DNA of 64,000 nucleotides from Pleomorphomonas oryzae DSM 16300 (GCF_000422965.1 NZ_AUHB01000014.1:62001-126000); one strand, 5' to 3'. Positions 18,683 to 28,051 are shown, numbered from the stretch's first letter. Made by a program: numbers and translations. The notes: generated by a model not told the origin, from the letters alone.

Positions 18683-19618
18683 TTAACGCAGCTCCACCGC
18701 GTAGTCCTCGACCGGCTTCACCGTCTTGATCAGGCCGGCGTCCTTCATGAACTGAGAGAAGCGCTGGTAGCGCCCCGCATCGAGCGCCGCCGGGCGCTTG
18801 GCAAAGCGCGGCAGGGTGTCGGCCCAGGCGCGGCGGTTGAGGTCGTCGTTGAGGTCGGGATAGGCCTTGATGAACAGCGCCCAGGCGTCGTCCGGATGAT
18901 TGGTGAGGTAGATGGTGGCCTCTTCGACGGCGGCGAGGAATTCCGGCAGGCGCTTGTCGCCGACGAGTTTCTTGTTCGTCACGTAGATCAACTCGTCATA
19001 GGCCGGCATGCCGTTCTCTTCGGGATAGAAGGCGACGCCCTCATGGCCCTCGATCTTCATCTGGTTGAGCTCGAAGTTGCGATAGCCGCCGACCACGGCG
19101 TCGACCTGGCCGGCGAGCAGTGATGCCGACAGGGCGAAATTGACATTGACGAGATCGACGTCTTTGACGGTCAGGCCGGCGGTCTTCAGGAATTGGCCGA
19201 GCATGGCATCCTCGAAGCCCGACACCGAATAGCCGATCTTGCGGCCCTTGAGGTCAGCGAGCGACTTGATCGGGCCATCCTTCAGGGCAATCAGCGTGTT
19301 GAGCGGCGTCTCGATCAGCGTGCCGAAGCGGACGAGCGGCAGGCCGGCATCGACATCGAGGTCAAGGCTCGGCTGGTAGTGCAGCGCCACGTCGGCCTGC
19401 CCGGCGGCGACGAGGCGCGGCGGTGCCGACGGATCGGCCGGGGCGACCAGATCGACGTCCAGGCCATGGGCGGCAAAGATGCCCTTCTCCTTGGCGATCA
19501 CCAGCGGTGCATGGTCGGGATTGACGAACCATTCGAGCAGCACGGACAGTTTGTCGGCGGCGGCGGCTGGAGACGCGGCGAGTATGAGGGCGGCGGCAAG
19601 GGCAGGAAGAAGGCGCAT
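18683..19618 (-). CDS. thiY: ABC transporter binding protein, NMT1/THI5-like (ThiY type)
   Basis: 311 residues. Residues 1-21 form a signal peptide ending ASPAAAADK. The mature part is an NMT1/THI5-like periplasmic binding domain (LLEWFVNPDHAPLVIAKEKG at its start is typical). In the thiXYZ system this protein binds formyl-aminopyrimidine, a breakdown product of thiamine. A TPP riboswitch upstream of the operon supports a thiamine-pathway substrate. ATG 19618 has AAAGGA seven bases upstream. It follows the permease gene by 20 bases. Confidence 0.85.
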   Translation of the reverse strand: MRLLPALAAALILAASPAAAADKLSVLLEWFVNPDHAPLVIAKEKGIFAAHGLDVDLVAPADPSAPPRLVAAGQADVALHYQPSLDLDVDAGLPLVRFGTLIETPLNTLIALKDGPIKSLADLKGRKIGYSVSGFEDAMLGQFLKTAGLTVKDVDLVNVNFALSASLLAGQVDAVVGGYRNFELNQMKIEGHEGVAFYPEENGMPAYDELIYVTNKKLVGDKRLPEFLAAVEEATIYLTNHPDDAWALFIKAYPDLNDDLNRRAWADTLPRFAKRPAALDAGRYQRFSQFMKDAGLIKTVKPVEDYAVELR

Positions 19619-19638
19619 GTCAGGTCCTTTCGGAGAGG

Positions 19639-20424
19639 TCAGTCTTTTTCGATCCAGGGAATGAGGCGGAGGGTCAGCCGATCGACGGCGATCTTGAGGA
19701 GAAGAGTCGCCGTGGCCAGCATGCCTAGAGCGGCGAACAGTAGTGGCGTCTGCATGCGGGCGTTGGCCTGCACCATCAAAAGGCCGAGACCGCGCGACGC
19801 GCCGACCCACTCGCCGATCACCGCGCCGATCGGCGCGTAGACGGCGGCGACGCGGATGCCGGTGACCAGCGCCGGCAGGGCGGCCGGCACGCGGATCAGC
19901 CGTAGCGTGCGCAAGCGGCTGGCGCCGGTGAGGCGGGCAAGGTCGAGGAAATGCGGCGGCGTGCGGCGGAGGCCATCGGCGAAGGCAGACGCGACGGGGA
20001 AGAAGATGACTAGCGTCGTCATCACCACCTTGGAGGCAAGGCCGAAGCCGAACCACAGTACCAAGAGCGGCGCCAGCGCGAACACCGGCAACGCCTGGCT
20101 GACCACCAGCAGCGGCGACAGCAGCCGGCCGGCCAGCGACGAGGTGGAGACAGCAAAGCCGGCTGCGACGCCAAAGGCGATGCCGGCGGCAAGCCCGAGC
20201 GCAGTCTCAAGCAGCGTCACGCCGGCTTCCGCCAGAAGGCGCGGGCCATAAGCGCCATAGGCGGCGACCACATCGGCCGGCGACGGTAGCAAAAAGGAGG
20301 GGAGGGCAAGGCCGGTGGCCGCCGCCTGCCAGAGGATGAGCACGGCGGCAAAGGAGACCAGCGCCTGGATGGCGACGCCTCGGCCCATGGCTAGACCCGT
20401 GGCAAGCATCGTCTTCGAGCGCAT
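19639..20424 (-). CDS. thiX: ABC transporter permease (ThiX type)
   Basis: 261 residues with about six membrane helices and the EAA-type cytoplasmic loop (RTPPHFLDLARLTGASRLRTLR) that contacts the ATPase. It belongs to the BPD_transp_1 permeases of the SsuC/TauC/ThiX branch. It is the first gene after the TPP riboswitch. An open frame runs up to 20475; ATG 20424 is chosen as the start of the hydrophobic protein, and ATG 20409 is also possible. The ThiZ-type ATPase expected for this system is not present in this operon. Confidence 0.83.
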   Translation of the reverse strand: MRSKTMLATGLAMGRGVAIQALVSFAAVLILWQAAATGLALPSFLLPSPADVVAAYGAYGPRLLAEAGVTLLETALGLAAGIAFGVAAGFAVSTSSLAGRLLSPLLVVSQALPVFALAPLLVLWFGFGLASKVVMTTLVIFFPVASAFADGLRRTPPHFLDLARLTGASRLRTLRLIRVPAALPALVTGIRVAAVYAPIGAVIGEWVGASRGLGLLMVQANARMQTPLLFAALGMLATATLLLKIAVDRLTLRLIPWIEKD

Positions 20425-20529
20425 CGCGAGGTCCCATTGTTCGCCGTGCCCTGAAAAAGGGCGGATGGGCCACAAGCGTTGGGGGAAGCACGGCCTGATA
20501 GCCGCATGGGATGCGGCGAGGCCATGAGG

Positions 20530-20626
20530 TTCCGTCCCTTCGCCGGTATGACCCGGATCAGGTTCGAAGGGTTCGACCCGCCACGCGGATCATCTCAGCC
20601 TTCCCGGATGGAAGACACCCCTCGGA
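20530..20626 (-). promoter_or_regulatory. TPP riboswitch
   Basis: On the minus strand the thi-box elements appear in order: GGGGTG, GGCTGAGAT, ACCCTTCGAACCTGATC, and ACCGGCGAAGGGA. It starts the leader of the permease/binding-protein operon, about 105 bases before the first ATG. The following leader has a perfect hairpin (GCCGCAT/ATGCGGC, 20501-20517) and a second one (GCCCT/AGGGC, 20449-20463) without a T run, so control is probably translational. TPP should switch the operon off. Confidence 0.95.
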
Positions 20627-20886
20627 ACGGCGTCTTTTATGATCGCCTCCGGAGCGGATGTCCAGAGCGGCGCTGACCGGAGCGTCATAAGCCGATCGAA
20701 AGCCGCGGTTCACGCGAGGAAAGGCCGCGGTTCAGCTCTCCGAGGAAGGCTTCGATCCGGTCGGCGGATCGTCGGCACGGCGGCCGCAACATGGCCAACT
20801 CACCGGACTGCGGAGGTTTCCCATCGGGGCTCTTGCGGCTTCCGACAGCGCGCCCCAAAAGCCGAGCCGGAAAATGAAATACCCCC

Positions 20887-20915
20887 TTGCGCTCTCATAG
20901 GGCCTTCGCTATATC
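20887..20915 (+). promoter_or_regulatory. Promoter of tRNA-Glu
   Basis: TTGCGC and TATATC are separated by 17 bases, 27 bases upstream of the tRNA. The rest of the 316-bp gap from the riboswitch to the tRNA (20627-20942) holds no gene I can support. Confidence 0.55.
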
Positions 20916-20942
20916 CGCCCCACGCTTTCAACGGCGTACCGC

Positions 20943-21018
20943 GCTCCCATCGTCTAGCGGTCCAGGACGTCGCCCTCTCACGGCGAAAACACCGGTTCGA
21001 TTCCGGTTGGGAGTGCCA
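20943..21018 (+). tRNA. tRNA-Glu (anticodon CTC)
   Basis: 76 bases with an encoded CCA. The acceptor GCTCCCA pairs with TGGGAGT (one G-U). The anticodon stem TCGCC/GGCGA holds the loop CTCTCAC, giving anticodon CTC. The T arm is ACCGG/CCGGT with TTCGATT. The AT-richer block with an integrase remnant starts directly downstream, which is a usual place for island integration. Confidence 0.96.
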
Positions 21019-21385
21019 ATTCTTCCATGTCTCATTGATATCTTTGGGCTTTTCGCTCGAATTCCCTCACCAGGAAAAAAAGGTGAGGGATTAACGGAAG
21101 TGTGGTTGCAATTCGCGCTGCTACACTTGGGTGGGTATCCTCTCGGTTCTACCATCCGCGCTGATGGCGCCCGAAAACGTCTAGCGGCAAACATAGTCGT
21201 CGTGGCTGACTCGTGATCAATCGTCTCGGAGGCGGCCTTTCTTCTCGACTTGGTGGCAAGTTCGTCGCTGTGCGGCAGTGGCGAACTTCACAGCTACGCT
21301 AGGTTTTAATCGTATGCGAGGCCGACAAGGGTTTGCGTTATTGGCAAGCCCGTGGCGATTGGCTCCTGGTTTACCCGCTGCCAAA
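21019..21385. other. Gene-free stretch downstream of tRNA-Glu
   Basis: No coding region is supported in these 367 bases. They contain a perfect 8-bp inverted repeat, CCCTCACC (21064) and GGTGAGGG (21082), with an A-rich loop and no T run. Base composition moves from GC-rich to AT-richer here, consistent with the left border of an insertion. I see no second copy of the tRNA 3' end within the window. Confidence 0.5.
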
Positions 21386-22309
21386 TCAAACAAATACACC
21401 CGTTGGCGGGACGCGGTCGCCTTTGTCCTGCTCACGAGGCTTTCTTCCCGCGGTCATCATGAACGCGTCAACGGCCTCGCTTACCTTCAGGGTATCGCTC
21501 GCGACAAGCAACTCGTCGCCAGATCGTTTTGTTTGGGCCGAATAGTAAACGCTAAATGGGAACTGTTTATTTCTCAAATAGAGTTCTTTTATTTCGTCGA
21601 CGTTATCATACGTCAGTATCCACTTACTATTAATTGATGAGATTGAGTCGCGGAATTCTTCGTGATCGTTTTGCCTAAAGAAGCTCGTATAGAGCTCAGA
21701 GCCCTTTTTAAAATATGGCGGATCCGCATAGATAAGTGATCTTCTCGGTAGTTCGCCGTCGATCGATTTTATGAAATCGCGTGCGTCCATAGAAGAGAAA
21801 TGAATTCTGCTTCTATATTTTGCAATGCGCCTTATGCGCTCTGAGAGTTCGGATGCATTATACCTACAATCGATAAGATATTTCCCTTTTTGAGATATGC
21901 CGCCAATAGCGCCTCCCGTTCTTATGATACCACTTCTGTTTACTCTGTTCAGGAAGAAAGCTGAAAATCCTATACTTAATTCATCTTTAGCTTCGCCGTT
22001 AAAATAAATCTCTCTCTGCCGCGAACGCTCTTCAATTGTTACTTTTGTGGTCTGTATGAGGGAGATCAGTTCCTCGGTTCTAGTCAAAACCGATCGCCAA
22101 AAGGCGGCAATGGCTGGGTCGAGATCGTTAATGTGTATTTCACAAACTTCGCCGCTATAGAGTAGCATTAGGGCTAGGCCTGCGCCGCCTGCAAAAGGCT
22201 CCGCATAATGACCTCGTCCGATATCGTTCTTTCGAAGTATTGCGCGAACGAGATGGAAAAGATTCGATTTTCCGCCGGGGTAGCGCAGTGGTGAGCAGGT
22301 CCTTGCCAC
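21386..22309 (-). CDS. Dam-type (D12 class) adenine-specific DNA methyltransferase
   Basis: 307 residues. The SAM-binding motif PFAGGAG (about residues 38-44), the N-terminal SPLRYPGGKSNL typical of Dam/DpnM enzymes, and the catalytic DPPYF (about 195) are all intact. It should methylate adenine in a short target such as GATC; the target cannot be read from sequence. The start is GTG 22309. The gene begins six bases after the stop of the ParB-like gene and reads the same way, so the two form an operon. Codon use is AT-richer than in the flanking core genes, a sign of transfer. It could be an orphan methyltransferase from a phage or the modification arm of a defence module. Confidence 0.85.
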   Translation of the reverse strand: MARTCSPLRYPGGKSNLFHLVRAILRKNDIGRGHYAEPFAGGAGLALMLLYSGEVCEIHINDLDPAIAAFWRSVLTRTEELISLIQTTKVTIEERSRQREIYFNGEAKDELSIGFSAFFLNRVNRSGIIRTGGAIGGISQKGKYLIDCRYNASELSERIRRIAKYRSRIHFSSMDARDFIKSIDGELPRRSLIYADPPYFKKGSELYTSFFRQNDHEEFRDSISSINSKWILTYDNVDEIKELYLRNKQFPFSVYYSAQTKRSGDELLVASDTLKVSEAVDAFMMTAGRKPREQDKGDRVPPTGVFV

Positions 22310-22315
22310 TTCTAA

Positions 22316-23788
22316 TCAACCCTGTCGGTCTGCAATGTCGTCGGCGATGGCGACAATTATTGGCTTAAGCGTATCAACTGCGTTGCATAGTTGGCCGTGG
22401 TCATATGCAGCAGCCTGCCAATCATGTTTTGTCACGTTTCCACCGTTGGCAATCCAAGCCAGCATGAGAGTTCGAGCGTTGCGCGCTGGTTGTGTATCGA
22501 CACCGAGCCTCCCTACAATGCTGTTAATATATCCCGAAAACTCGGCGCCATCGTTGCGTCCGTGCGCGCGCGTCAGTGTCTCAAAAAAGGACCAGCACCC
22601 GATCATTGAAAGGAGGGCATGCTGTGGCGCCTGGACCGACGAGAATGAAATGTAGAGATCGATCAGTTTGGGAACGCCAACTCGACGGAGAGAGGCGAGT
22701 ATCTCGTCATCTATACCAATACAGTTTCGGCGCGAGCGCGGGTTGCGGTTGGGCGCTGGATTGTCGTCGGGATTGCCTTGGTCCTCACTAGGAGGGGGCT
22801 CGCTGCTCGGCGTTCCAGCCTCGCTTTGGGCTCCGCCGCCGCCGGAGGCGTTGTCGTTGCTCGAGTCCCTGCTCCCGGCACCGTGCCTGCTATCATCAGT
22901 ATCCTGTACGTGATTGTCGCCATCTTCACTAGGTCGCCGCTCAAGCGGACCTTGTGGAACCCCTCGACGTTCTAGTCCCTCCAACTGCTCTAGGCGTTGT
23001 GCATACTCGTTGATATCTCCACGCGCATTGTGTGAGCGTGAATTCACTACGCCGTTTGCAACATCAGATAAGAATTGTTGCAGCATAATGACGAAATCGC
23101 TCCAGCAGCTAGTCCTCTCAAGACGTCCATTATCGAGGCGGACTAGTCCCATCGCTTGACGGAAGCGTGAATTCGATATGAAACGTTGTTGAGTTGTAGT
23201 TGTTCTTGATAGCGACTGCGCGTCAACTAGTCCTAACTCAACACCTAGGTCTCTAAGCTGAGTTGCCGCCCTATTAGTGAGATCGCTAGTATTTCTTGCC
23301 TGCTGCTCTGGGGTCCAGCGCCGTCGCCCGGTTCCGTCACGAGCGCCATTGTGTAGGCGTTCAAGCCAAGGTCGTGTCTCATTCATGTCGACAAATACTT
23401 GACATGGCACTGTCAAAAGGGGGGCGATCCTATGGGAAAGATCTGTAAATGTCCGCACATAGCGGGCACGGTTAGGCATGTCAGGGGGAACTGCCTCGGG
23501 GTCGTCAATGAGCAGTAGCGCGCAGAGCCTACGATTCCCCTCGGCTGTTGTGTACTGTTGATCCTCGCCATCCCCGGTTCCTTCCAGCGGGAAGACAGCC
23601 AACCGTTCTAGAGGGTTTATACCGCCGAGAGCGACTATATCTCTCGCAAGTTCAACGATCTGCTCGTTTTGGAGTAGAGCGATCATGGCTTCATCGCGCC
23701 CATCCATGTCCTCGAAACGAGGATTGGAGAGGTTCAGTTGAAGCCTCGCCAGAGCTATATCCCGAGGCTCGCCGCGCTCGACAGTCAT
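22316..23788 (-). CDS. ParB/Srx-domain protein of unknown function, partner of the methyltransferase
   Basis: About 490 residues. Residues 5-110 resemble the ParB/sulfiredoxin fold: LARLQLNLSNPRFED is followed by GGINPLERLAVFP and by EGNRRLCALLLI, which sits where ParB proteins have their GERR nucleotide-binding box. A helical region follows, then a disordered Gly/Ser/Asp/Pro-rich linker (about 275-365) and a helical C-terminal domain that I do not recognise. No helix-turn-helix of plasmid ParB and no ParA neighbour is seen, so a partitioning role is unlikely. The frame is open to 23830. ATG 23788 is chosen from the domain start; 23800 is also possible, with GGCGGA before it. A CTP-dependent clamp or a nuclease linked to the methyltransferase are both inference. 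Confidence 0.65.
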   Translation of the reverse strand: MTVERGEPRDIALARLQLNLSNPRFEDMDGRDEAMIALLQNEQIVELARDIVALGGINPLERLAVFPLEGTGDGEDQQYTTAEGNRRLCALLLIDDPEAVPPDMPNRARYVRTFTDLSHRIAPLLTVPCQVFVDMNETRPWLERLHNGARDGTGRRRWTPEQQARNTSDLTNRAATQLRDLGVELGLVDAQSLSRTTTTQQRFISNSRFRQAMGLVRLDNGRLERTSCWSDFVIMLQQFLSDVANGVVNSRSHNARGDINEYAQRLEQLEGLERRGVPQGPLERRPSEDGDNHVQDTDDSRHGAGSRDSSNDNASGGGGAQSEAGTPSSEPPPSEDQGNPDDNPAPNRNPRSRRNCIGIDDEILASLRRVGVPKLIDLYISFSSVQAPQHALLSMIGCWSFFETLTRAHGRNDGAEFSGYINSIVGRLGVDTQPARNARTLMLAWIANGGNVTKHDWQAAAYDHGQLCNAVDTLKPIIVAIADDIADRQG

Positions 23789-23915
23789 TCCCGCCCCCAT
23801 AATAGTCCGCCAGATTTTGTAGGGGACCATGTCGCACCAAAATTAACTGGTCAAGTGACGCGTGAGTAGTGGTGTTGCACAACCTTTTCTAGAGTCTGTT
23901 GCGCCTCATTGCGCA

Positions 23916-24601
23916 TTACGGAATTTGGCTAAGCCGATCAGAGCCGCTCAGTCCCAGCTTTCTTCTTTCCGCTGCTCGCGTATACCACTCGGCCTCTTGC
24001 AAAGTCGTCCAGCCGAACATGGCCATGAGTTCGTTCGCAGTGGCACCGTTCTCTGCGCATCTGGTGGCGGCTGCTTTGCGCAGGCCATGAGCCGAGCCAG
24101 GCACTCCGGCCTCGTCGCAGCGATCGCCGAAACAGTTGCCGAAGCCCTTCACTGCGAATGGCTTGCCCCAGCCTGAGATCAACAATGTCTTGTCGCCGGT
24201 GGTCGTCTTCGCAATGGACTCTGCCAGAGCAGGAAGAATGCGCACTGTGACGACGTCGCCGGAGCTGCGCTGAGTTTTGACCGGCTGGATGGACAGGACG
24301 TTGTCGGCGATTTGCTGCGGACCTACCCGGACCACGTCGGAGCGTCTCAGGCCAGTGTAAAGGAATAGGTCCATCGCAAGTCGCGCCATGTGCCAACAGG
24401 GTGACGTGCCTCGAAGGCAGCGACCTCAGCGACGGTCCAGGTGTGGAAGCCGTCTGACTTGGAGCTGATCTTCTTCACGTCCCTGACCGGGTTATGATCG
24501 ATCAGGCCGGCCTCCAGGGCGAACTCCATCAACACCGACATTGCTTTGAGGAAGCTATTGGCTGCCGAGGGCGTGGCGGCTCGCCGATCGCGGCCAGCCA
24601 T
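23916..24601 (-). pseudogene. Tyrosine recombinase (phage integrase), frameshifted and N-terminally incomplete
   Basis: Two overlapping frames together encode one integrase. The first (24601 to 24347) has the SAM-like core-binding part, TPSAANSFLKAMSVLMEF to EARHPVGT. The second (24389 to 23916) has the catalytic domain: Arg in TGLRRSD, HGLRK, and the Tyr of EAEWYTR. The join falls near 24388, where loss of one base would break the frame. Upstream of 24601 the reading frame meets a stop, so the N-terminal arm is also missing. It lies at the right edge of the AT-richer block and was probably the integrase that brought it in at tRNA-Glu. All catalytic residues are still encoded, so the loss is recent or a single-base sequence error. 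Confidence 0.8.
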
Positions 24602-24668
24602 CGGCCTTCGGCGATCAATTTCTTCGATGCGAAGATCTCGCCGGTATCAGCCAAGACCATGGGCGTAA

Positions 24669-24702
24669 AAAGGACCGCCACCGATCAAGGTAGCGGCCCT
24701 TT
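24669..24702 (-). terminator. Terminator of the chemoreceptor gene
   Basis: On the minus strand GGGCCGCTACC pairs with GGTGGCGGTCC over a short loop, followed by TTTTT. It lies 25 bases past the chemoreceptor stop. Confidence 0.85.
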
Positions 24703-24726
24703 CGTTATGCCCTAAAGCCCGCGGCC

Positions 24727-26412
24727 TTACGCCGCCGAAACGTCCTGCAGGAATCGCTCCACGGTCTTGCGCAGATCGGTGGACCGATCCGTGACCAGCT
24801 TGGAGGCGTCGAGGACGTCGGTGGCGCAGTGGAGGGTTTCGCCGACGCGGCCGGAGACGGCGGTCATGGCCCGCACCACATCCTTGGCGCCATTCGCCGT
24901 TTCAGTGATGTTGTGAGAGATCTCCTGGGTGGCGAGGCCCTGCTGCTGCACCGCCGACACGATGGCCGAGGTGCTGTTGTCGATGTTCCTCATGATCTCG
25001 GTGATCTGGCGGATGGCGTCCACCGCCTCGGCGGTCGACGACTGCACATTGGAGATCTGCTCGGAGATCTCGCCGGTAGCGCTCGCCGTCTGCGAGGCCA
25101 GCGACTTGACTTCGGAGGCCACCACCGCAAAGCCCTTGCCGGCCTCGCCGGCCCGCGCCGCCTCGATCGTGGCGTTCAGGGCCAGGAGGTTGGTCTGTTC
25201 GGCGATGTCGGAAATGAGCTGGACCACCGTGCCGATCCGATCGACCGAGGTGACCAGGCCGTCGATCTTCTGGCTGGTGGATGTCGCCGCATTGGTGGCG
25301 TTGCGGACGATGTCCTTGGTCTGGGTCACCTGACGGGAAATCTCCTGGACCGAGGCCGACAGCTCCTCGGTGGCCGAGGCAACCGCGTCGACGGCGGCGG
25401 CGGCTTCCTCGGATGCCGATGCGGCGCCAGTGGCCTGGTTGGATGTCGCATCGGCAATGCCGGTGAGGGTATTCGCCGTCGTGGTCATCTCGCCGGCGGT
25501 GGTGACCACCGCGCCGAGCGAGCCAGTGATGTTGCCGCGGAAGGAGTCGACCAGCGAGTCGATGCGCTGCTGCCGGTCACGCTGCCGGCGGTTTTCGATT
25601 TCCTGCTCTTCGCTCAGCTTCTTGCGCTCGATGATGGCATCGCGGAAATAGGCAACGGCGTGCCGCATGGCGGCGATTTCTTTCAGGCCGCCAGACTCAT
25701 CGAGATAGATGTCGGTGTTGCCGGTAGCCAAGGTGCGAAGCTCTTCAACGGCGCCTGCCAGCGGCCTCAGGATGGAGCGCATGATGAGGAGGGCCAGAAC
25801 GGCCGATGCTGCCAGGAGAACCACGCAGATGGCTGCGAGAATGGCGGTCAGCCGGGAGGTGCGCGCGTCGAGGTCGTCGACGTAAAGACCCGTGCCGACC
25901 ACATAGCCCCAGGGCTTGAAGAGTTTGACGAAGGAGCGCTTCGGAAACAGCTTGGTCGGCTCTTCGCCGGGCTTTGACCATTGGTAGCTATAGGTGGCTT
26001 CGTCCCCGCCCGCGGCGGCTATGGCCGCGTTCATGCCGATGAAGATGGCTGTTCCGTCGCTGCCCTTGTAGGTGGTGAGATCCTGGCCGTTCAGCTTCGG
26101 CACCATGGGATGCATGATCATCGTCGGATGCAGATCATGGACCCAGAAATAGCCGGTTTCGTCGTAACGCATCGACTTGATGGCGGCCAGCGCCTGGGCC
26201 TTGGCATCCTGCTCGGAGATTTCCCCTTTGGTGACGCGCTCCTGATAGCCGGCAAAGATGCTGTAGGCGCTATCCACCATGTTCTGCAGACGGTGGTCGG
26301 TATCCCCATAGAGGGTAGAGCGAAACTGAACGACCGAGTATACGGCGAGCAGGATGAAGCTGAGGCAAAGAACGCCGACGATAGTAATCAGCCGACCGCG
26401 GATGGTGTGCAT
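24727..26412 (-). CDS. Methyl-accepting chemotaxis protein with single Cache sensor domain
   Basis: 561 residues. The first membrane helix is residues 9-29. A periplasmic sCache_2-type domain (about 33-185; [12 protein letters not shown] and [13 protein letters not shown] are its typical segments) is followed by helix two (about 190-212), HAMP, and the signalling domain with the MCP hairpin tip ([31 protein letters not shown]). sCache_2 receptors often sense small carboxylates; the ligand here is unknown. GGAG lies eight bases before ATG 26412. No che genes are nearby, so the receptor works with a cluster elsewhere. Confidence 0.93.
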   Translation of the reverse strand: MHTIRGRLITIVGVLCLSFILLAVYSVVQFRSTLYGDTDHRLQNMVDSAYSIFAGYQERVTKGEISEQDAKAQALAAIKSMRYDETGYFWVHDLHPTMIMHPMVPKLNGQDLTTYKGSDGTAIFIGMNAAIAAAGGDEATYSYQWSKPGEEPTKLFPKRSFVKLFKPWGYVVGTGLYVDDLDARTSRLTAILAAICVVLLAASAVLALLIMRSILRPLAGAVEELRTLATGNTDIYLDESGGLKEIAAMRHAVAYFRDAIIERKKLSEEQEIENRRQRDRQQRIDSLVDSFRGNITGSLGAVVTTAGEMTTTANTLTGIADATSNQATGAASASEEAAAAVDAVASATEELSASVQEISRQVTQTKDIVRNATNAATSTSQKIDGLVTSVDRIGTVVQLISDIAEQTNLLALNATIEAARAGEAGKGFAVVASEVKSLASQTASATGEISEQISNVQSSTAEAVDAIRQITEIMRNIDNSTSAIVSAVQQQGLATQEISHNITETANGAKDVVRAMTAVSGRVGETLHCATDVLDASKLVTDRSTDLRKTVERFLQDVSAA

Positions 26413-27140
26413 GTCTTTCTCCAGAAATGGAGCGCCATTTTCCTAACGTCTTGTAAGCGCAAAATAAAAACAGGAGGTAAATGAAAAGTGCGAATAGAAG
26501 AACTATCTCGCTGATTGTGGTCGTATTGCAGTCTACATTCGTAAGTATACATAGGCCAACGCTGATTTTTCCAAGTAGTGTGTATTCTTAATGTCAAAAA
26601 TAACTAGGAATAACGGGGAAATTAAGCTTTCATTAAGAAGGCTGTATCCCAAGGGTGGATTGGATGATCTATTGCTCTCTGACGAAGGTGGCCTACACAG
26701 GCCTCCGTCCGTCCTGTTCGCATCTGGTCCGTTCCCTCAGGCTGCCAATGTCGCGCTTGGGCTGAACTTGGGAGCTCTCATAGCCGACTCTGGCGAGACG
26801 CAAATCGAGGCGGAGGCAATTGCCGGCCATGTGGGCAGTAACAAGTCGTTGTCGGGAGGTACGGCAAAGCGATCTGTAGCGCAAAATCTCTTAAGTATAA
26901 TTGCTAGTTGCTTAGCCAAATACCAGTCTGCGGGGGCATTTTTTTCAAATGGCGTATCTCGCAGCAGGTCCTGCCGATAAAACATTGAATATTCTCACCT
27001 CGTGGCCTGTTGTTCGTGCTGTATTCGGCATCTTTTCCAAATTGGGATGCTGTGCCGTATAGGTTGTTTTTACGATCCTACAACCCGGGGTTCACGAATA
27101 TTTAAACCCGCAAAGATATCTAGGCTCACAGGAGTTCTAG
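26413..27140. other. AT-rich gene-free stretch
   Basis: 728 bases between the chemoreceptor start and the PAS-like gene. The chemoreceptor promoter must lie at the left end and the PAS-gene promoter at the right. Open frames of 129 codons (26591-26980, plus) and 82 codons (26737-26985, minus) overlap each other, lack ribosome-binding sites and resemble no family I know, so I do not call them genes. Mixed codon composition suggests decayed coding sequence. Confidence 0.5.
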
Positions 27141-28034
27141 ATGCGCAATACGGAACTATATCGTCGGCAATCTTCGCCCAGAGTCGAAACGTCTCCGCCT
27201 GTTAGGGCAGATTTGGCGCGGCTGGGTGGTTCGGAGGTCCAGGCCTGGGAAGGGACGGCAGTCTTCAGCGTCTGCCGGTCTCTCTTCCTGCGCAGCCGCC
27301 TGGAGAACTGGGTCAAGGCAACCCGATCGGCAGGCGCGGCGCCGCTTCTCAAGGAACTTTACGGTTTCGAGGAGGAGGCTCGTCTCGATGATGCCATGCT
27401 GCTCCTGCAGCAAGGCGACGATTTCATCTATGTCCATCAGGGGACGAACTCAGTCCACGAGTATGGCAAGGTGTTCCGCGGCGTCCTCTTGTCTTCCATC
27501 GTCGGCAATATGGGCCTGTCCTTCCGGCGACTTTACAACGCAGCCCTTGCCGACATGCGGCCGCGCTACATCCAGTTCCGCACCGACTTTTCCGCCCGTC
27601 ACGTCCGCTGGGAGCGCGTCGTCCTGCCCCTCGTTTCGGATGAGCAACAGACGACCAAGTTTCTGCTGCTCTATTCCGAGCCGCTCGATGACAAGCTGGA
27701 GATCCTGCAGGCGGCTTTCGACAAGTCGTCGATCGGCATGGTCGCCGCCACCAAGATGATCGGCGAGGATAAGGCGCTGGAAGACGCGTCGATCCTGCTG
27801 GTCAACAACCGGGCGCGTTCCATGCTGGGAATGGATGAGGATTTCGTTCCCGTCTCCACGGTGCGCGACCTCAGGGCCTGGATTCAAAACGTCAAGAAAT
27901 GGGAGCAGATCGACGAGCCCAAGACTACCTTGGGCAAGACGATCATCGGTTTCCGCGACAAGGAGAAGGCGAAGAATATTACGGCGGTGATCGAGCCGAT
28001 CGAGCACTTCGTCATTTTTCACTTCCTCGACTGA
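27141..28034 (+). CDS. PAS-like sensor protein without an output domain
   Basis: 297 residues, soluble, no signal peptide or helix-turn-helix. Residues 80-190 look like a PAS fold of the PAS_5 type: DDFIYVHQGTNSVHEYGK, then the WERVVLPL strand and a closing strand at FLLLYSEPL. A second half (205-297) begins AFDKSSIGMVAA, similar to a further PAS entry segment, and ends in FVIFHFLD. No kinase, cyclase or DNA-binding domain is attached, so it may signal through a partner. AGGAG precedes ATG 27141. The gene is followed by a perfect terminator. The family call rests on pattern only. Confidence 0.55.
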   Translation: MRNTELYRRQSSPRVETSPPVRADLARLGGSEVQAWEGTAVFSVCRSLFLRSRLENWVKATRSAGAAPLLKELYGFEEEARLDDAMLLLQQGDDFIYVHQGTNSVHEYGKVFRGVLLSSIVGNMGLSFRRLYNAALADMRPRYIQFRTDFSARHVRWERVVLPLVSDEQQTTKFLLLYSEPLDDKLEILQAAFDKSSIGMVAATKMIGEDKALEDASILLVNNRARSMLGMDEDFVPVSTVRDLRAWIQNVKKWEQIDEPKTTLGKTIIGFRDKEKAKNITAVIEPIEHFVIFHFLD

Positions 28035-28051
28035 CAAAGCCCAAAACGACG

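Noticed and set aside
20943..24720. Complete island with tRNA 3'-end direct repeats
   Set aside because: I looked for a second copy of the tRNA-Glu 3' end near the integrase and found none, so the borders are not proven.
26591..26980. 129-codon plus-strand gene
   Set aside because: No ribosome-binding site, no recognisable family and overlap with a minus-strand frame of similar quality.
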